Shown here: piece after piece, positions 1-12,200 of the stretch
Layout of the letters: every line of letters starts with the position of its first letter
How positions within the stretch are numbered: the stretch's first letter is position 1
Source: Megamerina dolium
Lineage: Eukaryota; Arthropoda; Insecta; Diptera; Megamerinidae
Direction of reading: 5' to 3'
DNA: 64,000 nucleotides
NCBI GenBank assembly: GCA_963854835.1
Contig: OY978525.1
Span: 1,259,501 to 1,323,500 of the forward strand
Notes under the pieces: model-generated
What the model was told of the DNA's origin: nothing
The model's input: only the letters and a program-made list of their open reading frames with translations
The model's database searches: none
Program-made: the position numbers and the translations under genes

Positions 1-165
1 TTATCGAGTTAATTCGAATTAACTCGGGCATTAACTGCAGCTAATCCACATAAACTCTATGAGTTAATTCTCAAAATAAAAGAGGATTAGGGCAATTTGC
101 GATGGCAACACTGCTGAAAATTGTCTATTGTGAATTTTTCTCCATCCATTTTACAAAATATTAGG

Positions 166-233
166 TGTGTTCGCAACAAAAAACTTTCAACAATTGTTAA
201 CAGTTTTCAACATGAAAAGTGTTGGCGAACACA
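166..233. repeat. short imperfect inverted repeat (hairpin-like)
   Basis: TGTGTTCGCAACA at 166-178 faces TGTTGGCGAACACA at 220-233, nearly perfect arms with one extra base. The loop has ACTTTCA and TGAAAAGT partly complementary. It could be a tiny miniature transposon remnant or a hairpin. Confidence 0.4.
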
Positions 234-370
234 TAAATCCAGCTGTCAATTACGAACGGTGAATGTCAATTTACAAGTTTCTGATAGTTTTCAGTTCATG
301 TATTTCTTGTAGATTTTCTCATATCGGGAGTGATAGATGACAGAAATTGATAGTGATAGTAATGTAAGTG

Positions 371-510
371 GACAGACCTAATAAAACAGCAGTCAGCCGT
401 TTAGTTAATCCGTAATACTGCCGTCTGTCAGGTTATTATTTTATTCGGATTACATAAGTGCGCCGGTAATCCGGAATTAGGCTTCCGTCTGTCTAGGCTA
501 TTAGTGTTCC
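371..510. repeat. imperfect repeat of CCGTCTGTC/TATTA module
   Basis: GACAGACCTAATAA (371-384) is the inverted form of a module seen again forwards at 421-437 (CCGTCTGTCAGGTTATTA) and 485-502 (CCGTCTGTCTAGGCTATTA). The forward copies are each preceded by TAATCCG. It looks like the end of an old mobile element, not one I recognise. Confidence 0.35.
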
Positions 511-3129
511 GTGGACGATAACCAAGGTGTCGTCACTGTAATGTGAGTGACGTATAAAAATGTAAAGATACGTCAAACTATTTGTGCCACGAAAAAAAAA
601 TTGTACGATACAATAACCTCATCCCTTATTGCTGCTCCGTTCATGCTGGTGGATTTAGAGGACAACATGATCTGCGTCATGATTTGTATTTGCAAGAATA
701 TTTTCTCCCTCCCATGTTGTGTTAAATTTTGACATGCTCTCTCGCTCTCATAATGCGGCCATTGCCATTATAATGTGTTTGAAGACTTTTTCATCAGTCG
801 CATGATTTCTTTCTGCTCTGTTATATTGTATGTCTTTATGTGAATATGTTTATGTATAGTTAATAGTTCAACAATGAACAAAATTTATTTCAATGTTTGT
901 AAAAACAATCGTGTGCTGCTGCAATTCGCCAAGAAAATTCTCACTATTGTCTGAAGATAATGGCGATGCGTGGGAATGATTAAAATTTTCACCCGCGATA
1001 TAGAGATGTACATAAATGCATACATATGTACGTATGTATGAATGTATGTAAGTATTTTTTGTTATTGCATTTAATACATCAGAAACTCAAATGAAATAAA
1101 CCGTAATATAAGTTGCTACCTTATAAGACAACCAGAATCAGCCATACATCAGATCTAACCCTAAAGTGATCAGAGAACAGTGAGGCTCATTAACGTTGGA
1201 AGTAGTAAATTTTGCAAGAAAATTTGTATTGTTTACTTATAAAATACACGTAGTTTTAACAAGAAATCAAACGATGTGATCCTCGATGCTGTACGTGCCT
1301 TTTGCAATGGTAATGTATATTATATGTAGTGCGTGTTGAATACACAGGTTGCAAGTGCAACATGCTGTGTTGAAATCAAAGAGAAACACATAGAGATGCG
1401 ACAAAGGATAAAATTATGACAAAAATGCACAAATTCGGATTAAAATTCAAACACTGGTTTGCTAATTACCAATATTATGCTATAATAGAGACCTCCTAAC
1501 CCGTAGAAATCGTCTGATAATCAATAAGACGTGAGTTCTGTGAACTGTGACTTTTGCGACTCTATTATCTCTCTCTTCTGGCTACTAAATAATATCAAAG
1601 AATTCTAATATGGTAATTATCCTGTGTGAATCATAATTTCAAGTAATTTTTTTTGTATGCGTGGCTTTCTCTCACATGGAAGAACAACATTAATTTATTT
1701 AGTATGCCTCAATTACAATTTGAATCTTACTAAAAATACTATATATTTAACATTAATAAAAGAATTAAAGAACACAATTTCGCCTTTATGAAAAAGTGAC
1801 GTTGGCACACATTAACCGCTAAATTGCGGTACCCAATTTGTGAATATCAATGATATTTAGTAAATGATGATATAAATTCCTTTTGGTTTAAAATTGCTTC
1901 GCAGCACATCCATTTTGTGGTAACAACACTGTTGGCTTAGTAAGAGCGCTTACAAATATGAACTACTCTTTTGTTTGTGACTCGTTCTTAAAGTTTCACT
2001 GTCGCTCTTTATATCTTCCTTGGCTCTCCGTTGGTTTTTCGAAATTTAGTTTGCTACCAAAGTTGGACTTAGAGGTTCGAGTTGTGAGTTCGATTCGAAC
2101 TGCTCATACAAATCTATTCCAGATATTCAGTCGGATGTTGCGAGCTCGTTTTTAATTGTTCATACATATCAAGAGCAGATATTATATGGCTGTCTGTAAA
2201 TATGTATGTACTTCTGTGATATGTGCCTTTAAACCAGCTTCTCAGTCATATTCGTTACAACTAATAAGTCAATCCGTGCGTGCAGTGTGTTACATACTCT
2301 TCTGTATGTTTTTCTATTTTAGTTACGAAGCATAAATGCCGCTGCATTTCATAACAGTGCTTGCTTCAATACTCGTTTCAGCTTCAATTTCAACTTCCAA
2401 TGCGAGCGAATATGTGAATGAAGAAGTTATAAACTCCGTTGCATGAATACGTGAGTTGAGTAGCATCTCTCGATTTAGTTGTGAGTTGACTGCTGAGTGA
2501 TAAATGACGTATTTTTTAAACTGCGGTAATTTGTAAACGTAACGTCGGCATTTTTTTTTTCTATGTAAGAAGACTTTTCTAACCCACGTTTATTTGATTT
2601 GCTTGTATGTATATGCATATGGAATAGTGTGTGTGTGCGTGTGTATATACATTTTATTTAGCTTCTCTGTGTTGATGACTGCGTTGCGACTTAATTATTT
2701 TACGGTGATGTTGTCTCTGTGACTAGTGTCTGAGTTCAGCCACAACAGTTGCTGATATGTCGCAGTGAAGTGCGAAGCGCTCTGGGTCTTGTTTGCATTC
2801 TATACATCGTGAACTTAATATGCCGTCGCTTTGGGCATTTTCTATCGGTTGATTTTGTATAGCATATTCGTTTGAACAGTGTAATATTAGCTTAACTTTT
2901 CTTTAACATTTTGGAGTAATTATGTCTGTTGTAAGGGCTGATGTTTTTTAAAGTATCAAGTGCAGTGACACAATAATTACATAAAAAACACATCAAATAC
3001 GAATAAATTGATCGAAATTGATCAATTGTGTGATTTACAAGCTTACAACATCTCATTTGCGAGCTGTCAATGCTGTTGCTGCTGATTCTTTTGCTTGTAC
3101 CGGCAATAATAATTACGAAACGTCTCAAA

Positions 3130-3202
3130 ATGTGCAGCAGCAATTTGAAGCAGAGTTTAACACAACTTTGGATAACTTTGGCATTTGCCACAATTGCAAT
3201 TG
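3130..3202 (+). CDS. hbs: hbs coding exon 1: signal peptide
   Basis: The exon encodes MCSSNLKQS followed by a hydrophobic stretch (LWITLAFATIAI) typical of a secretory signal peptide. It ends after one base of a codon at a consensus donor, GTAAGT (3203-3208). The next coding exon (17335) begins with the last two bases of a codon, so the phases fit and the junction codon is GTG (Val). The start has a strong fly context (CAAAATG). No other upstream ORF with a phase-1 donor and signal peptide was noticed. The link across 14 kb is inferred from phase and content, not from a transcript. Confidence 0.82.
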
Positions 3203-6200
3203 GTAAGTTGTACCTATGTACATACGAGTATATGCCTACATACGTAGATTTACGACACCATAGGCGGACGGTATTTACTTTTGACAGCTGCTGCAGTTGC
3301 TTTTTGGCTTTGTATGCACTTATGACTCTTCTTCTTCTTCTTCTTTTGTGTTGTTATTGTCGGTCGTTCTTGTGCGAGAGTATGTGGGTTTTGATGATCC
3401 TCATATGTTTGCACATTTAAAGTTATTCACATGCCGTTACATCACAATTTACAACTACTCACACATATGTAGGTGCATACATGCAAAATGGAGTCATCTT
3501 CTGTTTAGCAAATTGCAATTTTAAAGCTTCTCATATCCGCTCATCTGCAGCTGCCGATATGTTGCTTCTTCATATAATGATACATAGTGTGCACATATGT
3601 ACGTACACATTCATACTTGAAAATAATGGTTGAAGTCATAAGATGAAAAAGAAGAAGAGACTTGCATTTACTATAATTACCAGTAACCAAAAAGGTAAAA
3701 AAACAAAAAAAAAACAACAACAATAAAAACGTATTGTTGCAACCTGTTGTTAACAGCCGTCGCCGCTGCTGCTGCCGCCACAACAATAATGATAGCCAAT
3801 ATAAGTTCATGACATTTTTAACATTTGCGGACAAAGAATGCTTGCTTGACATTTAAATCAGCTAGCACACTAAACACTGGCTTATGTGTTGGATATTTAG
3901 GTAGATTTATTGTTTTTGTTTTTTTTTTTTACTTGTGCATAATGTCTTGTAAATAAAAAAACTATTATTAAAAACATTTGTTTGACATTTTCATATAAAT
4001 ATTACATTATTCATATTATTGTTGTTGGTGTTGAAATTAATTTTGGAATGTCTTTGGTTAGTTAAAAACGTTAAATATTCAATTTTGCTTACGAAAAGCG
4101 ATCTCACGCGAGTTCTGCTGTTCGGAATCGACTAATATTAGTGGTTTTCTGGCAATATTATTCAAATTTAAAACGTCAAGAAATGCTGGAAAAAGTTTGA
4201 GTAGTGTTTTTAGAAGGTTTTTAGAAGGTCGTTTATCCGATATGAAATAAACCATACACAAATTGTTCAACGTCGAAGATTTTCTCAGTTAATTGATCCG
4301 CTGCATGTAACATAGCTTCATTGTACTAAAATCACATCTCTTATCATAGGTTTCTAGCGCTTGACATATACATTTCTAAAGAAAGAGTCTTTATTGCAAC
4401 TTTTGCACCACTAATCTTCTTTTAAAGCAGCTTTGTTGAACAAATCCGCGAAAGAAGTGTCGACGACATAATTCCGAATTTTCACAATTACCTAGCACAA
4501 TTTCCAAGCATTGTTGCATTGCCAACACTTTGACAAATTTTACTAGACATTAATAAAGCTTTACTTGTCAAATATGATGGATTCTTTAATGCTTAATTTC
4601 TATAATGATGACAGGGGAGCGCAATCAGCACACAAGCACACTGGTTATGCAGGTTTTTGAACTCAAATCGACTATTCTAATATCGTTTATTGTGTTTTTT
4701 ACCGATTAACTAAGTAGAAATAGCACATTCAGAGATAATACTAAATAATATGATATATCCATCTATGCACTATTTTAAAACATTATTTGTATGAATCGCA
4801 GTAATGTTAGGCGCTTAATTGCTGCTAATCCAATAATTATTGACTGTCTTTGCGTAGCAGTCTTTATCGGGCTTGCTTAGTTTAATCAAGCTTAATACTT
4901 GTATTTGTAGCATACAAATAAATATACCTACATACATGTACATATGGCTTTTTGTATTGTATTTTATTTATGCTACAAAATAACGGCAAATTACTCATAT
5001 TGTAAAGCTATGAACGTCATATGAAAGTGGATTTGATATTCTTGCGCAAATTTCTTTGTTTTTTTGTTTTGGAAGTCAAATATTGTTTGATATGTAGGAG
5101 TATAAAAAGGTCCATAGGTTAGCAAAAAACGTTGAAACAAATGTTTTAAGTAAGAGTCATACACTGAAAGCACTCGTGTTGACAAAAGTGAGAGCACTGG
5201 CCCAACTAACAGCACTTTACGGTAATAGCGAATAAAGTCGTGAATGAGAAAAGATTAAAGATTTTTGCATTGAGAGAGTTTGAATGTTATTACCGTCTTC
5301 GAATATAGAAATTTGGCTATTTTTTCACCCAATGCGACGGCTTTTGTCTGCGGCTTTTCGTATATTCTTGCTGATTTCGTTGGTTACTTTAGAGTATGAT
5401 CTTAAAAGTATAGTTTCCCTAAACGACTAATTGGACTTGGATTACTGTCATTTAGCTTTTAGATTTTTTCAATTCAATATTCTCCATTTACAACAAGCCT
5501 TTCTGTACTTTGTCATTTAAATAATCTTGCTAGCATTTGCATGATGCCATTGCTGTTTCTATTCTTTCAAATCTTTTAGCACGCTATTTTGAATGATTGT
5601 GAAAAAATTACATTTTATAAAATGTTGCCAATAGGCAAAAACTAACTTTTCCTGTTTATTACAATAAGAAGAAGAAATATAAATGAAGAATTGAGTAAAG
5701 AAAAAAAAAAAAATGAAAAAAATTGCAACCAGCTTAAAATAGAGTTTTACAAATATAAATATGTAAATATGAGTATACTTGTGTATGTCTGTTTATGATG
5801 TGAAAAGCTTGAACTAATTTTTTTGTTTTTTGCTTTATTAAATTAACGCGTTTTCTTTTTTTTCTTGAAAAGGAATACATGTTCGTATACTACTAACCAG
5901 TTCATTTCTTATATACACCATATCATGTAAACATGATTATATGTATATATACATGTATATATACATATTGCTACATGCATATATGCCCAATACGTATTTG
6001 CACCAGTGCATAGACATCTAAATACAATTGTATGTATGCAAACCGATTTCGCTGATTAAAATATCGAGAAATTGCTGCTGTGATACGATGTGGCAATGTA
6101 CCTGCTCGTTTATACAATATTATAGTATGTGCATACATATGCCTACATGTATCTAAATATATACATACATATTGTATGATATTTACAAAAGTCCAGAGTC

Positions 6201-9200
6201 GAATGAAGCCGGTCTTCTACTATAGGTGCACATACATATATATAACACACATACATATGTATGGACACATGAACATACGCACTTAATTGGTTATGTTGGT
6301 AGTGATTTGAGAAATTGTTGCAGCAGCTGCATCCGAGAAGCGCCATGAAGTCATATCTAGATATACGAGCATTCTGCTTTGGTTCATAAAAAAAAGTCAT
6401 ATATTTAGAGTAATAATAAAAACTTTAGCTTAGATTGTTCATCAATATTGTGCTTTTTCACATGATATGAATGTATACATATGTATAATATATGAACAGA
6501 TTGTTTGAAAAATTTCCTGAATGAAAAAATTCTTCGGTTTTTTTTTATTGTTTTAAGATATTATAAAAGAGTGGTGTGACACAATTTTAAATGAAGTGGT
6601 ATTGCACGAGTTATATCAGAATTTCCAGCCGTAATAATTGGGTTATTTAGTCTATTTTGAAGCAGAAATATGTATGTAGAAGGTAGCACAATGTCTTTAG
6701 TTGGTGTAGAAAGCACAAGGCACATCACAAAATTGTCAAAAATCATGCTGCGAACATCCTTACGAGTCAATTTCATGTTTTTCTTGAACACAAATTGACA
6801 AATAAATGAAAAATACCTTTGGGCGCCAAGCAAACTTGTATTATTTGAAAAATCTGATGATAATAAAAGTAAATCTGAATTTTCATTAGACATTATAATA
6901 TCAAAACTTATCGATCATATTAATAATAAATATTATCAATCTTACAAGTTTTATGCATATGTGACAAAATGGGGAAAAAATTGAGTATCAAGTTAGCCAG
7001 TCACTCTCTTTTTATTCGCATTCAAAATTATTTCATGTCAATTAATTTATGACTTCCGTCTTTTTGATGTAAGGAGAAAAAGATTTCTATATGTATTATA
7101 TATACTAGATATATAGTTACTCGTATGTATGTATGTATATGTTGCATGCTAACACTTTGCAAAATTCATTCATAAAACTACGCTGGCTATTAAAAGTATC
7201 AAAAGCCGATCATATATAAACATACATACATAAGAGTACTCGGACTCGTATAGGAAAGAATACAGGATGCAATCAACGTCGTCGTACATACTCGATATCA
7301 ATTTACACAACAACATAGCAAGAATAACAATAATAAAATCACAGCATAGACAGGTTTTTTTTTTTGTTTTCCTTCTGTTTTGTTTTCAGTTCATGCGACA
7401 ACATCATATATATTAACTCTCCAGCTGTTCTAAACTTAGCTGAGAATCACTTTACTCCTTTGCTTGACTCTCTGCGTACAACATGTACATACAACTCCTC
7501 TTGCCACTTTTGGCCAAGTGGAACAAGTTAAACTGCTTGCGTTGCAACTTGATTTTTCGCTTTTTCACTTTAAGTGCAACCACCAGCACCACCACCGTCT
7601 TTTGTTTCGTTCCGTTCTGCCCATTTATACATATGTACAATAGGAAAAATGAAAACATCAATGAATGATGATGACGACGACGACGACGACGATAACGAAA
7701 AGAAGCAAAAAAATAAAAATAAATAAAAATAAAATTACACAAAATTCGAGCAGGTGCACACACATTTTGCAGCAACCACCATTCAAGTGACCAAATGGTT
7801 AAACACAACTCTACCTACCATACGAATATATATTTGAGCCGTGAGATGAAGTTTTTTTTCTTCATTGTTTTGTTTTCGTTAGGTTACGTTTCTCCTTATT
7901 ATGCTGCTCTGTTTTTTTGCTCGACTTTGAGATATTGTTGCTATGGTTCTTGTGGTTGTTGTTGTTGTTAATCATATTTTTTACAATGATAATAACAAGC
8001 CTTTAAGAATAGGTGCGTTTGTAATACAGTTGAACTTCGATAAATTGAACAAACACGAGTGACAGCTTAATTTTACGATAATTTCAAGGCATTTACTGGT
8101 TGGCTTGATTAATGTAAAATTTGTGTTATAGAATAACTCTTCATCTGGACCTCTATCGAACTTTTTTGTGTGTATATACCTTATTCGATTTATAGAAATT
8201 TTACTGTATATTTTTTGGGAGGAAGTGATATGTACGTATTTAAGGCATAGATGAAATTCTCAGTACAAATAATTATTTTTTTAAAATAAATTGATGATTT
8301 CGAGCATGGAAAAACCACATCTACTTTTTGTATAAAAGTCTAACGTTTTACAACTTTGGACAACAAAATATAAATCTATCAAAATAGAAGGTCGATTAAA
8401 TGTAATCGAATGAAAAGTTAATCTAGCTCATATTTTCGAATGCACATAAACTAAATATAGAGCTATCGATCTAAAATTTAGCACCTACATAATATTATTT
8501 TTTTTTTTTAGCAATAAATGGAAGAGTTAGTGAATGAACAAAGTCTGTTGAAACGTAACAAACAACCAATATTTTAACTATCATACAAATGAGAATTGAA
8601 CTTATAAGCATGAGTTTGAGTAGTATGCTGTATAATGGCATTTTTTTTTTTTTTGACAAAATATTGTATACGCGTATTCTTAGTAACTGTAATTTATAAA
8701 TACTCGTTTGTTTGCAACGCTCATCATCATCATCATCATTATTATTATTATTATTAGCTGGACGATCAAACGACTACTAACAAACTAGCAGCATTGCTTG
8801 AATTAATAAATACCGAAAGAAAAGAAACTAAGCGAAAAAAAAGTACAAAAAAAAACAAAAAGAAAAGACTTAAAGACAATAATAAAATAACGAATAAATT
8901 AAGAAAAATTAAAAACCAAAGAAAATGTTGTAAGAGTCACAAAAAAAAAACCATTAAATGTAAAATAAAAAAATAAAAAAATTAAAATAAAATAAAACAA
9001 TAATAACAAAAATTAAATGAAATTTTTTCTAATGGATTTTCGACACAGCGACATAGCATATGTATGATACCTACCTACCTACCTACCTACCTTTATATAC
9101 TTGTATGTAAATACATAGAACTAGTCAAATGCTATTAGTTGTGCGTGAAATCATATTTCATGTCAGCTAACTTTTGCAAAAGTTCAAAAATGAAGAGGAC

Positions 9201-12200
9201 ACAAAAACAAAAAACCAAAAACAAAGTTGCATACTTGACTTTTGTGTCTGACCGAAAAGTTACATATGGTATTGTACGTACATACCTGAAGACTTTCATT
9301 CTCCAATTTGTCTCATGTATGTTATATGCTTAAAATATGTATTAGGTATCTATGTACTTTATTTCGCATATACATATGAGTAGTTTTTTTTTAACATTAT
9401 TCAAAAGGGTGTTTCTTTACACCGTACAAATCTTTCAAATAAAACTAAAAGTGAGATGAGACAATATTGTTCTTCTTTTATTTACAATTGAAGTATGAAC
9501 ACAATAGGGGACAAAATTATATGGAGAATGGAAATTTCGTCTTGTTTATTCAATATTGATACTTCTAATTATATGTATGCTTCAATTGCAAATGAAGAAC
9601 GAAATGAAATGTAATGAGCGACTCATTATATCTATCCTACACTCAAAAAGTCAAGTGTATATTGAGTTTGTGTTGTCATTCGTAATACCAGGAGGTTTGA
9701 CAGGTATGGAAAAGTATATAATAATCACAATCTAATCACAATCTAAATGAAATTTACAAAAATTGATAAAATCGGATGAAAAGCACACCTACTTACCATA
9801 CAAATGTATATTTTAGAATGCATGTTTTCAAACTTTGAGCATTGAAATATGAAGCTATTGAAATGAAACTCAGTAGTTTATATTATTTTCGCCAATTAAA
9901 TGGATTAGTTCAAAAATTGGTGTAATTGGATAAAAATCAAGCCTAGCTGTCATACAGAAGTATGATTTTGAGTATATATTTCATGGGATTTGTACATTAC
10001 CTAAGCTAATTCTTAAACAGAACGCCACTCTGCTTGCATCTAGTGTTTGTATGAGATGATAAGCAAATGCGTCTATCTATCCGCAACTAATAAAAATATA
10101 TACTCACATATGAAGGTATGATATTTAAGAAAATGCAGAAGCAGTAGAAGAAAATAAATATATCGACGATGGTACACAGCGACATTAGTAATACCAACAA
10201 CTACAACAACAACAACACAAGTACGACATATAAATTATATTAATAATAATAAAAACAAAAACAAACAAAAAAATCGATGGTAATAAAAGCATAAAAACCA
10301 GTTTAACAACTCTATCCATCGATTTATCTATTCATCTATACATTTACTACGTGTACATTGGTACGTATATACGGCTACAACTGTCAGCTAGCCAGCCAGC
10401 CAGCTTCACATCAGCGTCATTTTCAAACCTGAGATCCGAACCACTCACCTCAAATCAGCTCACCTGAATTTGCTACAAGAACAACATGCTCATAGATTAG
10501 TTCGATTGCTATTTGGCTTTAATATATTGTATGTACGTATGTATGGTGTATTGTGTATTGTGTACCTTACCTACTCGTAAACCAACACATCGTACGCATT
10601 ATGAATGAACGAATGAATGAAGTGGAAATACTTGTATGTTTGTATGAGCTGCTGAATACATATGAATAATATTCCTACACATTTATCTATGAATATCATT
10701 AAGATCATACGAGTATAGAGTACAATTTTTTGTTGTTGTTTGTTGCCTTTTTTTTTTTTGATTTCTTGAATTAAAAATGTTAATTTATATGTATGTATGT
10801 AGTTGAAACATTTCTATATATACAATATTTATAGTAGTCTTATACATATGTAGCTACACTTGATGCTCTCTATCAACCTGTATTAGCTATATTATTTCTT
10901 GCTATTTTGCTTTTGTATTTTGTTGTAATTTGTTTCCAAAGCTTAATGGCTTTTTACTCTGCACCATGGTTTATATTTATATGTACGATACTAGTACAAC
11001 ACCTGGCATCATCGTCGATATTTAAGCGTGGTAGCATTGTTGCTACTTCTACGACCATTGCTGTTGCAATTGCACAAATGACAAGTACATAGAATATGTT
11101 CATAGGTATTATAGTGTCGAGATGTGTGTGTGTATGTAATTACTGCAAACGTCATTCAAGTTGATATTGTATGGCATCAAGACGACGAATATGCAAAATT
11201 AAGATTAGTACCACGAAAAAAAAAATAATTTCAAACGGGTCAACTATAAATTTTATGGTGACTCGACCGCTGCTACTGCTAATGCCGTTGCCCCTATTTA
11301 ATTAAAAGGTCAATATTTATAATTTTCGTTTTCCTTCGAAAAATTTGGGCTTATCATATATTGTACATGAGACCATACTACATATATAATATATGTTCAT
11401 GTTTTAATTTAAATTATTAAACACATACATACGAACATATTACTGATGAGAGTAATTTGAATTTTGAACTTTTCAAAATGTGTGTGCATGTATGTATGTA
11501 ATAAATGATGATGATGATGATGATGATGATGTCGACGATGACTCTATGTACGATGAGGGCAAGGCGAGTCATGATGGTTTGATGCATTCGACAATGTTTA
11601 TTACTATATTGTATATATATTTATTTTTATAATTTTCTTTTCATTTTGAAATTCACATACATCCATAGTATATGTTTAAGTATATCTATATTTCCGTTGA
11701 ATATCAATTATTCATTATACCAAACTATATGTATTTTACAGTAAACTCATTCATATGCCTACTTTTGGACATTTCACCATACAAAAATTAGTACAATAAA
11801 ACTATATTATTATTTGGCTGCAAAACTCCAAATACATTGAAGAGAAATATAATTTATGTGTAAATTTACAATAAACAGAATTAAACAGAATATTAAATAA
11901 TTTTAGGAAAGCTGAAATGTCAAGTCAAACGTCAAATGTCAATACATAGCTTCCTAAAAAAATAAAAGTAGGATGTCCGACGGGCCAGAGTAGTTACATT
12001 TCATGGATTACATCACAACGTTTATTTCTAAACTCAAAGAATTCTACAAAAATAGCCAAAAAACAAAATTTTTTGCCGTAAAAAAGATATACGAGGGTGA
12101 TGACGTACCACGGATTTAGATCCTTTGGACAATTAATTTTTTTTTTGGGTGAAATTTATGCTTTCCCAAAATGGTATTAGATTATGTTGCAACCGAAATA

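Larger units (their letters stand above)
1..2900. other. upstream DNA, no gene supported
   Basis: No open stretch here resembles a known protein. The left edge holds a perfect 22-bp palindrome (5-26), a small imperfect inverted repeat (166-233) and a CCGTCTGTC-containing repeat (about 371-505). The stretch should include the hbs promoter and 5' UTR, but the start site cannot be fixed by eye. Confidence 0.5.

Noticed and set aside
2236..2276. TCAGTC initiator-like word at 2242-2247 with a partial downstream element, as the hbs start site
   Set aside because: Several similar words lie between 2.1 and 2.9 kb and many ATG codons intervene before 3130. No choice can be justified without transcript data.
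8794..8976. Lysine-rich open frame
   Set aside because: Product of an A-rich low-complexity tract.
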